From contig NZ_JACESV010000001.1 of NCBI RefSeq assembly GCF_013911645.1, positions 620,001 to 684,000 on the forward strand: DNA of 64,000 bases. The letters run 5' to 3'. Positions 1-9,428 of the stretch are shown piece by piece. The position numbers and the translations under genes are program-made. The notes below the pieces were generated by a model. That model was not told the DNA's origin. It did no database searches and saw only the letters and a list, made by a program, of their open reading frames with translations. Position 1 is the first letter of the stretch. Each line of letters starts with the position of its first letter. The stretch is from Allomuricauda sp. GTDB taxonomy: Bacteria > Bacteroidota > Bacteroidia > Flavobacteriales > Flavobacteriaceae.

Positions 1-1416
1 TACCTTTTTGTCCACCTTGTGGTACCGTTCGGTAAGCTTGTTCACCGCCTCGATTGCGGACATATCCACAATACGGCTTTCCCTAAAGTCGATGATGATT
101 TCCTTGGGGTCGTTGAGCACGTCGAACTTTTCATTGAACATTTTTATGGAACCAAAGAACAGGGGTCCATAAATTTCGTAATGCTTGATGCCCTTTTCGT
201 CGATTCGCTTTCTGGCACGGATGCGCTTGGCGTTGCCCCAGGCATAGACCAAAGCAGATATCACGACCCCGATTAAAACGGCAAGTGCCAAGTTGTGCAA
301 AAATACCGTTACAAGTATCACGATGACCATGACGATGATATCCGATTTGGGGTATTTATCGAGCACTTTAAAGCTTACCCACTCAAACGTTCCGATGGCC
401 ACCATTATCATTAGCCCGGTCAAGGCGGCCATGGGCAATTTTTCTATCAAGGGTGCGCCGAACATGATAAAGATAAGCAGTGCTACTGAAGCAACAATTC
501 CGGATAGTCGAGCACGCGCACCGTTGGATATGTTGATCAAACTTTGTCCCAACATGGCACATCCGCCCATTCCAGAGAACAGTCCAGAGGCGATATTCGC
601 CACCCCTTGTGCAGCAGCTTCTTTGTTGGTACGTCCCCTGGTCTCGGTAATCTCGTCGATGAGTTCCAAGGTCAGCAAACTTTCTATCAAACCAACACCG
701 GCCACAATGGCCGCATAGGGAAAAATAAGCGTCAAGGTTTCCAATGTGAAGGGAATTTCAGGGATATGGAACGGGGGGAATCCACCTTTTATGGATGCAA
801 TGTCCCCAACCGTCTTGGTATCTATCCCAAAAGCGACCACAATACCAAAAACCACCAAAATAGCGGCCAAGGATGCCGGGAATGCCTTCGTGATCTTGGG
901 CAGCCCCCAGATGATTAGCATGGTCAAAACCACAAGTCCCAAAATAATGTACAGTGCATTGCCTGTGAGCCAATTACCTGAGGGATCCTTGAACTGATCC
1001 AATTGTGACATGAAGATGATGATGGCCAGACCATTTACAAAACCATATACCACAGGTAATGGCACCAATCGCATTAACGTACCCAGCCTCAAAGTCCCGG
1101 CAAGGACTTGAAGGATACCCGCCAGTACCACTGTGGCAAACACATATTCTACTCCGTGACTACTTGCCAAAGCAACAATGACTACTGCAACGGCACCTGT
1201 TGCCCCAGAGATCATCCCTGGCCTACCACCAAAAATAGAGGTCACCAATCCCATGACAAAAGCGGCGTACAGCCCGACCAAGGGTGACAAGCCTGCAATT
1301 AAGGCAAAGGCTACAGCTTCGGGAACCAAGGCTATGGCAACGGTAAGCCCTGAAAGCACCTCGGTCTTATAGTTTACTTTCTGTGAAAAATCAAATAGTT
1401 TTAAATATTGTTTCAT
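1..1416 (-). CDS. SulP family anion transporter, C-terminus cut by window edge
   Basis: This is an inner-membrane transporter of the SulP/SLC26 family (sulfate, bicarbonate or another anion). The reading frame starts at ATG 1416 with MKQYLKLFDFSQKVNYKTE and continues open to base 1 (472 codons seen). It shows the hydrophobic SulP core, including an early segment with VPEAVAFALIAG and GRPGMISGATGAVAVVIV. A soluble C-terminal part follows, containing KEIIIDFRESRIVDMSAIEA, which fits the start of a STAS domain. The end of the STAS domain lies outside the window. The family is clear; the substrate cannot be told. Many bacterial relatives act as bicarbonate or sulfate symporters. It has its own promoter and a long leader (see 1417-1617), so it is probably not simply co-transcribed with the antiporter upstream. 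Confidence 0.93.
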   Translation of the reverse strand, partial: MKQYLKLFDFSQKVNYKTEVLSGLTVAIALVPEAVAFALIAGLSPLVGLYAAFVMGLVTSIFGGRPGMISGATGAVAVVIVALASSHGVEYVFATVVLAGILQVLAGTLRLGTLMRLVPLPVVYGFVNGLAIIIFMSQLDQFKDPSGNWLTGNALYIILGLVVLTMLIIWGLPKITKAFPASLAAILVVFGIVVAFGIDTKTVGDIASIKGGFPPFHIPEIPFTLETLTLIFPYAAIVAGVGLIESLLTLELIDEITETRGRTNKEAAAQGVANIASGLFSGMGGCAMLGQSLINISNGARARLSGIVASVALLIFIMFGAPLIEKLPMAALTGLMIMVAIGTFEWVSFKVLDKYPKSDIIVMVIVILVTVFLHNLALAVLIGVVISALVYAWGNAKRIRARKRIDEKGIKHYEIYGPLFFGSIKMFNEKFDVLNDPKEIIIDFRESRIVDMSAIEAVNKLTERYHKVDKKV

Positions 1417-1582
1417 AATGATTGTGGATGATGGTCAAGACCAAACGGTCAAAACCGTATGAGGTAAAAAATATTATACTGAAATGCTTTGGACGATAAT
1501 GTCCAATAAGGGAGATGCTTTAGGGCGGAGTCGCCACTGGCAATACAAAATGATATGTAACTGAGGTCTTGCCCATTTTTTG
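1417..1582 (-). promoter_or_regulatory. Long structured 5' leader of the SulP gene
   Basis: From the predicted start of transcription near 1582 to the ATG at 1416 there are about 165 untranslated bases. They contain three short perfect hairpins: GGCG/CGCC at 1524-1535, TTGGAC/GTCCAA at 1489-1506, and ACGGT/ACCGT at 1445-1458. I see no open reading frame of note on the minus strand. The spacing and structure suggest a cis-acting RNA, but no known riboswitch class was recognised. Confidence 0.35.
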
Positions 1583-1588
1583 AAGCTG

Positions 1589-1617
1589 CAAATTTAATAC
1601 AATTAATAGATCTTCAA
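1589..1617 (-). promoter_or_regulatory. Bacteroidota-type promoter for the SulP gene
   Basis: On the minus strand TTG (1617-1615) is followed after 18 bases by TAAATTTG (1596-1589). This fits the Bacteroidota sigma-A consensus TTG-N17-23-TAnnTTTG exactly. Transcription would start near 1582. It sits 42 bases beyond the stop of the upstream antiporter gene. Confidence 0.6.
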
Positions 1618-1658
1618 AATAAAAACTATAAATGCTATGCAGTGCAAAGAAAAAAAAA

Positions 1659-3152
1659 TCAATCCTCGATGCCATCCAAAGCTTCAGATTTGGACAATGA
1701 GAGTGATGCGTAAACTTTCTCCAAGATCTCTGGTTTGTCCGTAAGTACCACCAATTTATCGTTTGCCTTTATCTCTGTTAACCCATTTGGGGTAATGTAA
1801 TTGCCATCACGCACTATCATGGCAATAATCGCTTTTTTGGGAAAGTTCAGGTTTACGATTTTTTCCCCCGTGGCCGGGCACGATTCCCCAATCGTAATTT
1901 CCTTCATGATCGCTTTGGGATGTTCGGACAACAGTTCGTCTGTTGGTGAAAGGGGCTTGGCACTTTCGGGCAGCCCAACATGCAACCATTTTGCCACAAT
2001 GGACAACGTGCTCCCTTGAATCAGTACCGAGGTCAAAGAGACAAAAAACACAATATTGAATATAATGTTGGCCTTTTCTATCCCCGCCAAAAGCGGATAG
2101 GTGGCAAACACAATGGGTACTGCTCCACGCAAACCTACCCAGGAAATGTAGAACCTTCGCCTCAGCTTCATCCTAAATGGCATAAGGGAGATAAAAACCG
2201 CCAACGGACGGGCGACAAAAATCAGAACTAAAGATATTAACAAACCTATTCCCATATAAGGAACAATTTGAGTGGGAAATACCAACAATCCCAATGTTAG
2301 GAAAAGTACAATTTGCATTAACCAAGCCAAGCCATCAAACATTCGCATAATGGTTTTCTTGTGAATCAAATTTTGATTGCCCAAGTAAACCGAACATATA
2401 TAAATGGCCAAGAAACCATTGCCTCCTATAAAATCCGTTGCGGAAAAGGTAATGAACATTAGGGCTATGGTAAGCACGGGGTAAAGTCCCTCAAAATCCA
2501 GCTTGATTCTATTGATCATGACCTTACTCAGCTTTCCGAAAAGAAAACCGGCACCCCCGCCAATGGCCATTTGCATAAAAAACATGGGCAAAACGGACAA
2601 AATGTTTTTTTCGGGGAACTGCACAAGCGTCAAAAAAGCAATGGTAAGTACATAGGCCATGGGGTCGTTACTTCCACTCTCAAGTTCCAGGGTGGGCCTT
2701 AAGTTCTTTTTTAAAGCCAGATTCTTACCCCTTAAAATAGAAAAAACCGCAGCAGCATCTGTAGATGATACAATGGCACCTAACAACAAACTTTCATAAA
2801 GGCCAAAGTCGGTAACCAAATAAACAAAGTACCCCAGACCCACCGCCGTAAGCAGTACACCTAGGGTTGAAAGTGCAATTCCTTCTCGAAGTACGGGTTT
2901 TACCGATTGCCAGTTTGTGTCCAGCCCTCCTGAGAAAAGAATGAAGTTTAGGGAGACCACGCCGATAAACTGTGCGATTCTTGGGTTGTCAAAATAAATA
3001 CCACCTATACCGTCCGACCCCGCAAGCATCCCTATGGTCAAAAACAACAAAAGGGTGGGTACACCAAAACGATAACTCGTTTTACCAGCCAAAATACTGA
3101 TCAGTAAGAGTACAGAACCGATTAAGATGATATTTTCAATGGTAATATTCAA
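1659..3152 (-). CDS. CPA1-type potassium/proton antiporter with TrkA-C domain
   Basis: This 497-residue inner-membrane cation/proton antiporter resembles the NhaP2/CvrA group. Residues 1 to about 390 form a run of around twelve hydrophobic segments typical of Na_H_Exchanger domains, with motifs such as SSTDAAAVFSILRG (the conserved acidic pair region) and ESGSNDPMAYVLTIAF. Residues about 410-490 are a soluble TrkA-C-like domain (EITIGESCPATGEKIVNLNF ... NDKLVVLTDKPEIL) that commonly binds nucleotides or senses ions. The length matches the K+/H+ antiporters of this group (about 480-580 residues). Whether K+ or Na+ is exported cannot be read from the sequence. The start ATG at 3152 gives an N-terminus that leads straight into the first membrane helix. 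Confidence 0.9.
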   Translation of the reverse strand: MNITIENIILIGSVLLLISILAGKTSYRFGVPTLLLFLTIGMLAGSDGIGGIYFDNPRIAQFIGVVSLNFILFSGGLDTNWQSVKPVLREGIALSTLGVLLTAVGLGYFVYLVTDFGLYESLLLGAIVSSTDAAAVFSILRGKNLALKKNLRPTLELESGSNDPMAYVLTIAFLTLVQFPEKNILSVLPMFFMQMAIGGGAGFLFGKLSKVMINRIKLDFEGLYPVLTIALMFITFSATDFIGGNGFLAIYICSVYLGNQNLIHKKTIMRMFDGLAWLMQIVLFLTLGLLVFPTQIVPYMGIGLLISLVLIFVARPLAVFISLMPFRMKLRRRFYISWVGLRGAVPIVFATYPLLAGIEKANIIFNIVFFVSLTSVLIQGSTLSIVAKWLHVGLPESAKPLSPTDELLSEHPKAIMKEITIGESCPATGEKIVNLNFPKKAIIAMIVRDGNYITPNGLTEIKANDKLVVLTDKPEILEKVYASLSLSKSEALDGIED

Positions 3153-3539
3153 TGGAGGGACTATCTAGGTTTGGGGTTACTTTAAAAAGTTTATGAAAAT
3201 AGCTTCCAAATAATAGAAGGTATTTATCAAAAAAAGCGAAGTTAATTCAATTTGTATGATTTAAAATGCAAAAAATATCGTGGATACCATCAAAATACAT
3301 ATACAAAACCTTTATGCTGACAAAATTGACCTTTATTTCAATAATTAAATCAGCCCGTTAAAACACACAAAAGAACGTTCAAACGCATTTTAAATGATTT
3401 AGATGTGTTAAACGTCGAAAAAATATTCGTTGAAATACACTTTTTCGTCGTTAAAAGTAAAAACCTGTGAAAAATTGATAAGTATTCGCTCCAATTGTTT
3501 TTGACCTTTGTAATGTATTAACCCCCAAATCTATACATC
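3153..3539. other. Divergent intergenic region, no gene seen
   Basis: These 387 bases separate the divergent antiporter and PD40 genes and are AT-rich. Near the PD40 start there is GACCTTTG, a partial match to the -7 box TAnnTTTG, but no well-spaced TTG. I found no RNA gene, repeat or plausible small ORF. Confidence 0.5.
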
Positions 3540-4388
3540 ATGACACGATCTATTATTTACAGTCTACTTGTTTCAGGAACAATACTAGCCAGTCAACCTA
3601 CTTTTGCACAGGCTAATGAAAAAATAATCAACGACACTATGAATGGTAGTGTTTCCTCTATTGATGGATACGAACCAAACATGTCCATTACCGAAGACGG
3701 AAAAACGGCATACTTTAGTAAGGGTGTTTACGAAAAGCCCCTTTATGGTGTGTTCTCCAAAAAAGAATTGGTGTACCATGTTTACCGTGCCGAGAAAGTA
3801 AATGGCGAATGGACCAATATTACGAAATTGGATGTATGTCCAAAATATTATTCGGCCAAACACCCAACAGTTACTGCCGATGGATCTCGCTTGTTCTTTG
3901 CATCCAACATGAAGGGAACTTTTGGAAAATACGACATTTATGTAGCCGATATCGCTGCAGATGGGAGCCTTGGTGTATCTAAAAATCTTGGACCAAAGGT
4001 AAACACCAAAGAAGACGAGCTTTACCCTAGCATATACAACGAAACCCTATTGTTCTTTGCCTCCGAAGGAAGAGGTGGATATGGCGGATTGGACCTTTAT
4101 GCTTCTCAAGTGGTCCAGAACACGCTTACCACATCTGTTAACCTTGGTGCACACATCAACAGCAATAGCGATGAGTACGCCATTCAATTGAGTCCAGAGA
4201 AAAAAATGGGCTTCGTGGTATCCAACAGAGGATTCAACAACACCATATCACAATATACTGTTGCTTATGGACGTTCAAAGAAGCAGGATCAGTATAACGA
4301 TGTTGCCAAGAACGATGCAGAACTCCAAACCGTTATGAATGAAGCTACTTACGAATATGTGGATACTTCTTTTCAAGACGAAGAATAA
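3540..4388 (+). CDS. Exported PD40 beta-propeller repeat protein
   Basis: This 282-residue protein has an N-terminal signal peptide (residues 1-24, ending near TFAQA). The mature part contains WD40-like/PD40 beta-propeller repeats: HPTVTADGSRLFFASNMKG, ELYPSIYNETLLFFASEGRG and YAIQLSPEKKMGFVVSNRG are three successive blades of the form found in Bacteroidota envelope proteins. In many relatives the PD40 part precedes a peptidoglycan-binding OmpA domain; here that domain is absent and the protein ends in an acidic tail. It is probably periplasmic or surface exposed. The specific role is unknown. It stands alone, with a hairpin terminator about 180 bases downstream. Confidence 0.8.
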   Translation: MTRSIIYSLLVSGTILASQPTFAQANEKIINDTMNGSVSSIDGYEPNMSITEDGKTAYFSKGVYEKPLYGVFSKKELVYHVYRAEKVNGEWTNITKLDVCPKYYSAKHPTVTADGSRLFFASNMKGTFGKYDIYVADIAADGSLGVSKNLGPKVNTKEDELYPSIYNETLLFFASEGRGGYGGLDLYASQVVQNTLTTSVNLGAHINSNSDEYAIQLSPEKKMGFVVSNRGFNNTISQYTVAYGRSKKQDQYNDVAKNDAELQTVMNEATYEYVDTSFQDEE

Positions 4389-5078
4389 TAACTGATTACC
4401 AACTATTTATTGAATCGGTCAAAAAAACCTGAAAAGTGTCTTATGATGTTGTTTCATAGCCGAACTTAGAAACACTCATGGCAATGATAAGAAAGACAGG
4501 GGGAAACTGACAGACTATCATAGAAAGCGGGTTGTATTATTTCAATCTGACCGATTTACACCAAGAATAGGATGCTGATGGGACGGCATCCTATTTTTTT
4601 ATGCAAAAAGCTGAAATACAATTATTTAGAATTTAAAAGGCAGCTCCTACCCTTCTCAATTTCAAGCAAATCGAATTTTCAGGAAGTGCATTTGAACGAA
4701 AATAACTACAAAAATTACTCTCGATTGTTAAAAAATTCTAATTTAACTCTTGAAATAATACAATCCCAAATCTATTATGTCATGAACAAGAACTACAACA
4801 CTCGAAAAAAAGGCGTCCCAAAACCTCTTTTTACCTTACTTTTTTGATGAGGCAACACCTCAACTAAACACAAATTATAGCACTCAATCCCTTTAGGGAT
4901 TACACCCGTTTTTGAAGTAAACTTGAATGGATCTGTGATTGTTTTTGCTCCAAGGCGCAAAGCAATGGTTTTCCATTTGTTTATCCCAACTTCAATAATG
5001 TGGAGCAGGACATTGTGTCCTAAAACTTAACCTACTATACATTATGTAACAGTATTAATCCCCCTAATCTTTCTTATC
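4389..5078. other. 690-base intergenic stretch, AT-rich
   Basis: It contains the terminator at 4566-4600, a perfect hairpin AATCCC-TTT-AGGGATT at 4886-4901 that overlaps a GGG-N6-CCC motif (4895-4907), and a small hairpin GGACA/TGTCC at 5008-5020 just before the LuxR-type regulator. An open frame at 4572-4847 begins inside the terminator and has no recognisable features, so it is not called. Confidence 0.5.
4566..4600 (+). terminator. Rho-independent terminator
   Basis: The stem AATAGGATGC/GCATCCTATT (10 perfect pairs) has a 10-base loop and is followed by a run of seven T from the stem end. It lies about 180 bases beyond the PD40 stop codon, so the transcript either has a long 3' end or a small RNA lies between. 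Confidence 0.75.
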
Positions 5079-5723
5079 ATGGAAAAAAAACCATTAAAAA
5101 TTGCCATTATCGACAATGATGATGCTATCGGCGGCATTTACAAGCAGTATTTTGAGGAAAACGAAATTTACGAACTTCTCGGCACTTTCAGTTCGGTTCA
5201 AGGCTTGTTGTCCAATTTTGGACGTTCCCATCCGGATATTATCATCTGCGAGGCCATGCTCAATGGAATTTCGGGCATTGACGGTCTTGAGTACTTTTAT
5301 CGTAAAAACAAAGACCTAAAGGTATTGGTTATGAGCCAAAAAAACGACTTCAAACTCATTAAAGAAGCCTTTAAAAAAGGAGCTAGCGGCTACCTGATTA
5401 AACCAATGACCAAAGACAGATTGTTCAATGCTTTGGACACGCTTAACCAACACGGCATTGCTTTGGAACTGGATGTAGCCAAAAAAATCATCGGTTCTTT
5501 CCAAACAAAGTCTTTTGAGGTGTTCTCGAAAAAGGAAAACGAAATCATTGAACTCCTTACCCAAGGGTTTACCTATAAAATGATTGCTGACAAGCTTTTT
5601 GTGACTCCCAGCGCAGTCAACTTCCACATTCAGAACATTTATGTAAAGCTGAACGTGAATTCAAAATCCGAAGCTTTGCGCAAGCTCAAAGAGATGGAGA
5701 TGCAGCAATTGAATGCGGCTTAA
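5079..5723 (+). CDS. LuxR/FixJ-type orphan response regulator with Glu at phosphosite
   Basis: This 214-residue transcription regulator has an N-terminal receiver domain (about 1-125) and a C-terminal LuxR helix-turn-helix (about 145-210: ENEIIELLTQGFTYKMIADK ... VTPSAVNFHIQNIYVKLNV). In the receiver the acidic pocket (IIDNDD, 10-15) and the conserved Lys (GYLIKPM) are present. The residue aligned with the phosphorylated Asp is Glu58 (PDIIICEAMLNGISG). Glu there can mimic phosphate and may make the protein constitutively active; that is inference. No kinase gene is adjacent. A bidirectional terminator separates it from the convergent dnaK gene. Confidence 0.88.
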   Translation: MEKKPLKIAIIDNDDAIGGIYKQYFEENEIYELLGTFSSVQGLLSNFGRSHPDIIICEAMLNGISGIDGLEYFYRKNKDLKVLVMSQKNDFKLIKEAFKKGASGYLIKPMTKDRLFNALDTLNQHGIALELDVAKKIIGSFQTKSFEVFSKKENEIIELLTQGFTYKMIADKLFVTPSAVNFHIQNIYVKLNVNSKSEALRKLKEMEMQQLNAA

Positions 5724-5743
5724 ACCGGAAACTTCGACAAACA

Positions 5744-5773
5744 AAAAACCCTGACGAAATCGTCAGGGTTTTT
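5744..5773. terminator. Bidirectional Rho-independent terminator
   Basis: The perfect 13-bp inverted repeat AAAAACCCTGACG / CGTCAGGGTTTTT has an AAAT loop. Because both flanks are A/T runs it can stop transcription of the LuxR-type regulator from the left and dnaK from the right. Confidence 0.9.
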
Positions 5774-5796
5774 CTATTTATATAAATTATGTAAGC

Positions 5797-5870
5797 TTAT
5801 TTCACTTCTTCGAAGTCTATCCTTCGACTTCGCTCTGGACGAGCTACTTGACTTCTTCGAAGTCTACGTC
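5797..5870 (-). repeat. Duplicated dnaK 3' end flanking a 23-bp repeat fragment
   Basis: The 16-base sequence ACTTCTTCGAAGTCTA occurs at 5851-5866, inside the dnaK C-terminus, and again at 5804-5819. Read on the minus strand the inner copy encodes VDFEEVK-stop and the outer copy IDFEEVK-stop, with synonymous third-base differences. Between them is CCTTCGACTTCGCTCTGGAC plus four bases, which resembles the dispersed repeats elsewhere in the window. Confidence 0.7.
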
Positions 5871-7772
5871 TTCCACGTTGTCTCCTTCAGAGGCTCCCTT
5901 TCCAGCGCTATCGCCACCGGTTGCGTCTCCTCCAGCAGCTCCTGCTCCTGCAGCGCCGCCTTGTGCTTCAGCTTGTGCTTTGTACATTTCTTCGGAAGCT
6001 ACTTTCCAAGCTTCGTTGATTTTTTCCAAAGCAGGCTCAATAACCGCTAGGTCTTTGCCTTCAAAAGCCTTCTTCAACTCTTCCAAAGCATCTTCAATCG
6101 GCTTTTTCTTGTCGTCGGACAATTTATCGCCGAACTCGCTCAATTGCTTTTCAGTTTGGAAGATCATGGCGTCGGCCTCGTTCAACTTATCAGCAGTTTC
6201 CTTGGCTTTCTTATCCGCCTCGGCATTGGCCTCAGCTTCCGCTTTCATCTTTTCGATTTCTTCTTCCGTCAATCCAGAAGATGCCTCGATTCGGATGTCT
6301 TGCGATTTGCCAGTGGCTTTATCAGTCGCAGAAACCTTGATGATACCGTTGGCATCAATATCGAAGGTTACTTCAATTTGAGGCGTACCTCTTGGTGCTG
6401 GTGGAATACCGTCTAAGTGGAACCTACCAATGGTCTTGTTATCCGCTGCCATAGGTCTTTCCCCTTGCAACACATGAATTTCAACCGATGGTTGATTGTC
6501 AGCCGCAGTGGAGAACACCTGTGATTTCTTGGTTGGGATGGTGGTGTTCGCCTCAATCAATTTAGTGAACACGCTTCCCATAGTTTCGATACCCAAAGAA
6601 AGTGGGGTAACATCCAACAAGAGCACGTCTTTTACATCTCCAGTCAATACACCACCCTGAATAGCGGCACCAATGGCCACAACCTCATCTGGGTTTACTC
6701 CTTTGGATGGTTTTTTGCCGAAGAATTTCTCAACGGCTTCCTGTACCGCAGGGATACGGGTAGAACCACCTACCAAGATAATCTCGTCGATATCGCTTTT
6801 GGAAAGTCCTGCAGACTTCAATGCCTTTTCACAAGGCTCGATTGTTCTTTTTACCAAATCGGCAATCAATTGCTCAAATTTGGAGCGTGACAATGTCCTT
6901 ACCAAGTGTTTTGGTCCTGAAGACGTTGCTGTTACGTAAGGCAAATTGATTTCTGTCTGTCCAGAAGAAGACAACTCGATTTTGGCCTTTTCTGCAGCTT
7001 CCCTTAAACGCTGGAGCGCCATTGGGTCTTCACGAAGGTCCATATCTTCATCTTTCTTGAACTCTTCGGCCAACCAATCAATAATTTTTTGGTCAACATC
7101 GTCACCACCTAAATGGGTATCACCATCTGTGGCCAATACTTCAAACACACCGTCACCCAATTCAAGAATGGAAACATCGTGTGTACCGCCACCAAAGTCA
7201 AACACCACTATTTTTTGCTCGGTATCTTTTTTATCGAGTCCATATGCCAAAGATGCGGCTGTTGGCTCGTTAATGATACGTTCCACGGTTAGACCTGCAA
7301 TTTCACCAGCTTCTTTGGTGGCCTGTCTTTGTGAATCGTTAAAATATGCTGGAACTGTAATTACCGCTCTGGTTACATCTTGTCCCAAATAATCCTCAGC
7401 AGTCTTCTTCATTTTCTGAAGAATCATCGCTGAAAGTTCTTGGGGTGTGTACATACGTCCGTCAACATCCACTCTAGGAGTGTCGTTGTCTCCCTTTACC
7501 ACTTTGTAAGGAACCCTTTTGGCTTCCTTGCTGGATTCCGAGTACTTGTTACCCATAAATCGCTTAATGGAATAAATTGTTTTGTGAGGGTTGGTCACGG
7601 CTTGTCTTTTTGCAGGGTCGCCGACCTTGATTTCCCCACCTTCAACAAATGCAATCATCGATGGAGTGGTACGTTTACCCTCGGCATTTGGAATTACCAC
7701 AGGTTCGTTACCTTCCATTACAGAGACGCAGGAGTTGGTCGTACCTAAGTCTATACCTATAATCTTGCTCAT
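5844..7772 (-). CDS. dnaK: Molecular chaperone DnaK (Hsp70)
   Basis: This is the cytosolic ATP-dependent chaperone, working with DnaJ and GrpE. At 642 residues it is full length. The nucleotide-binding domain (1 to about 380) starts with [19 protein letters not shown] and carries the [16 protein letters not shown] and [13 protein letters not shown] motifs. The substrate-binding domain (about 390-505) and helical lid follow. The protein ends with a Gly/Ala-rich stretch and the acidic [10 protein letters not shown] tail characteristic of Bacteroidota DnaK. It stands alone, without grpE or dnaJ beside it. The 3' end is partly duplicated beyond the stop (see 5797-5870). Confidence 0.99.
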   Translation of the reverse strand: MSKIIGIDLGTTNSCVSVMEGNEPVVIPNAEGKRTTPSMIAFVEGGEIKVGDPAKRQAVTNPHKTIYSIKRFMGNKYSESSKEAKRVPYKVVKGDNDTPRVDVDGRMYTPQELSAMILQKMKKTAEDYLGQDVTRAVITVPAYFNDSQRQATKEAGEIAGLTVERIINEPTAASLAYGLDKKDTEQKIVVFDFGGGTHDVSILELGDGVFEVLATDGDTHLGGDDVDQKIIDWLAEEFKKDEDMDLREDPMALQRLREAAEKAKIELSSSGQTEINLPYVTATSSGPKHLVRTLSRSKFEQLIADLVKRTIEPCEKALKSAGLSKSDIDEIILVGGSTRIPAVQEAVEKFFGKKPSKGVNPDEVVAIGAAIQGGVLTGDVKDVLLLDVTPLSLGIETMGSVFTKLIEANTTIPTKKSQVFSTAADNQPSVEIHVLQGERPMAADNKTIGRFHLDGIPPAPRGTPQIEVTFDIDANGIIKVSATDKATGKSQDIRIEASSGLTEEEIEKMKAEAEANAEADKKAKETADKLNEADAMIFQTEKQLSEFGDKLSDDKKKPIEDALEELKKAFEGKDLAVIEPALEKINEAWKVASEEMYKAQAEAQGGAAGAGAAGGDATGGDSAGKGASEGDNVEDVDFEEVK

Positions 7773-7825
7773 CGTATCTAAAGTTATATCTGTTTAAAAA
7801 TTCGTTTTCGTTTCGCTCTTAAAAT

Positions 7826-7866
7826 GTCAATGATTATGCCACGACCAAGAATATGACAAGCTGTCA
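7826..7866 (-). promoter_or_regulatory. Possible control elements upstream of dnaK
   Basis: On the minus strand, 54-95 bases before the dnaK start, there is an inverted repeat TGACAGCTTGTCA (7866-7854). Then comes TGGCATAATCATTGAC (7841-7826), which resembles a sigma-54 -24/-12 element (TGGCAC-N5-TTGC) but has GA where the -12 GC is expected. Neither is proven to be used. Confidence 0.25.
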
Positions 7867-7977
7867 TACAATCATCAAAACCTTTCAAAATCTCAGTAAA
7901 AATTGCAGGTATTCTAATCAATTTTGAAAAAACTATTTGGATATATAAATATTCGCATTATATCCCGTTTAGCTTCC

Positions 7978-7985
7978 TATATTTG
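7978..7985 (+). promoter_or_regulatory. -7 box of the sdaA promoter
   Basis: TATATTTG matches the Bacteroidota -7 consensus TAnnTTTG and lies 18 bases before the sdaA ATG, giving a very short leader. No TTG was found at the ideal -33 spacing. Confidence 0.4.
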
Positions 7986-8003
7986 AGACTGTAAATTGAG
8001 TTT

Positions 8004-9428
8004 ATGGAGTGCATAAGTTTGTTTGATATGCTTAAGATCGGTGTTGGGCCTTCCAGCTCCCACACCTTGGGCCCTTGGCGTGCCGCCGAACGTTGGATAG
8101 CTGAGCTTGAGGAACAAGCGGTTTTTGATGATGTCCAATCCATTAAGGCGTATTTGTACGGGTCGCTTTGCCTCACGGGAAAAGGACACGCCACCGATAT
8201 TGCAGTGGTAATGGGATTGTTGGGCACTGACCCTGAAACTGTTGACATTGACAGTATTTCAGGAAGAATAGACGGCGTCAAGGTCGAAAACAAACTCAAT
8301 TTTGGTGGAAAGCGAGAGATTCCGTTCAGTTTTATGAATGACATTGTGTTCAAGAAAGAGTTCCTTCCTTTTCATGCCAACGGTATGCGGTTTGAAGCCG
8401 AACTGACCAACGGAGAAACAATCTCCGAAACCTACTACTCCATTGGTGGTGGATTTGTGGTTAAAGAAGAACTCGTTCATGCCAAAGAAAACAAAGAGAC
8501 CTTTAAAACATTTCCACACCCTGTAAGAACTGGAAATGAACTACTTCAACACTGTAATGCCCAAAACAAGTCCATCTCTCAAATTGTGATGGAAAACGAG
8601 CTGTCGCTGCGAACCGAAGCTCAAATTGATGAAGGTATTGCCCGCATTTGGAAGACCATGCTGGAATGCATGTACGTTGGCTGCCACACCGAAGGTAAAC
8701 TACCGGGCGGTTTAAACGTAAAGCGGCGGGCTTTTGAAATGCATCAAAAACTTAAAGGGGACGTCCCCTACTCCAATCCGCAGGAATGGTTGGAGAGCAT
8801 CCGGGATACTGAAGTTAAATTCCGACAAATCATTAAATGGGTAAGCTGTTTTGCACTCAGCGTTAATGAAGTGAATGCTTCCTTGGGTCGAGTGGTTACT
8901 GCTCCAACCAACGGTAGCGCAGGGGTTATCCCCGCAGTTTTAATGTATTATATGGTCATTGAAAACCACGATGCCAATTTTGATGATGTAAAACAATTTT
9001 TGTTGGTTGCCAGCGAAGTGGGAAGCATCTTTAAAAAAGGAGCTACCATTTCCGCGGCCATGGGTGGCTGCCAAGCGGAAATCGGTGTGTCATCGGCCAT
9101 GGCCGCTGCGGGGCTCACCGAACTTATGGGTGGTTCTCCCGAACAAGTATTGATTGCTGCCGAAATTGCCATGGAGCATCACTTAGGTTTGACTTGTGAC
9201 CCTATCGGTGGTTTGGTTCAAGTACCCTGCATAGAACGTAACGCCATGGGGGCCATTAAAGCCATAAACGCGGCAGAACTGGCATTGGATACCGACCCAA
9301 GTGAAGTAAAGGTACCGTTGGACAAAGTGGTAAACACCATGTGGGAAACCGCAAAGGACATGAGCTCCAAATACAAAGAAACCTCTGAAGGAGGACTTGC
9401 CGTAGGCGTATTTTTGAGTGATTGTTAA
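8004..9428 (+). CDS. sdaA: L-serine ammonia-lyase, iron-sulfur type
   Basis: This enzyme deaminates L-serine to pyruvate and ammonia using an oxygen-labile [4Fe-4S] cluster. The 474-residue chain is the fused single-subunit form: an N-terminal beta-type domain beginning [20 protein letters not shown], then the catalytic alpha-type domain with [14 protein letters not shown] and the cluster region [18 protein letters not shown] and [17 protein letters not shown]. The length agrees with bacterial single-chain SdaA (about 450-475). It is monocistronic. Its stop codon overlaps by two bases the stop codon of the convergent gene at 9425. Confidence 0.97.
   Translation: MECISLFDMLKIGVGPSSSHTLGPWRAAERWIAELEEQAVFDDVQSIKAYLYGSLCLTGKGHATDIAVVMGLLGTDPETVDIDSISGRIDGVKVENKLNFGGKREIPFSFMNDIVFKKEFLPFHANGMRFEAELTNGETISETYYSIGGGFVVKEELVHAKENKETFKTFPHPVRTGNELLQHCNAQNKSISQIVMENELSLRTEAQIDEGIARIWKTMLECMYVGCHTEGKLPGGLNVKRRAFEMHQKLKGDVPYSNPQEWLESIRDTEVKFRQIIKWVSCFALSVNEVNASLGRVVTAPTNGSAGVIPAVLMYYMVIENHDANFDDVKQFLLVASEVGSIFKKGATISAAMGGCQAEIGVSSAMAAAGLTELMGGSPEQVLIAAEIAMEHHLGLTCDPIGGLVQVPCIERNAMGAIKAINAAELALDTDPSEVKVPLDKVVNTMWETAKDMSSKYKETSEGGLAVGVFLSDC

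Noticed and set aside
4572..4847. 91-codon ORF downstream of the PD40 gene
   Set aside because: It starts within the stem-loop of a strong terminator, has no signal, domain or promoter, and its composition looks non-coding.
5848..6381. 177-codon ORF opposite dnaK
   Set aside because: Antisense shadow of the conserved dnaK frame; Ser/Ala-rich composition is the complement of dnaK codons.
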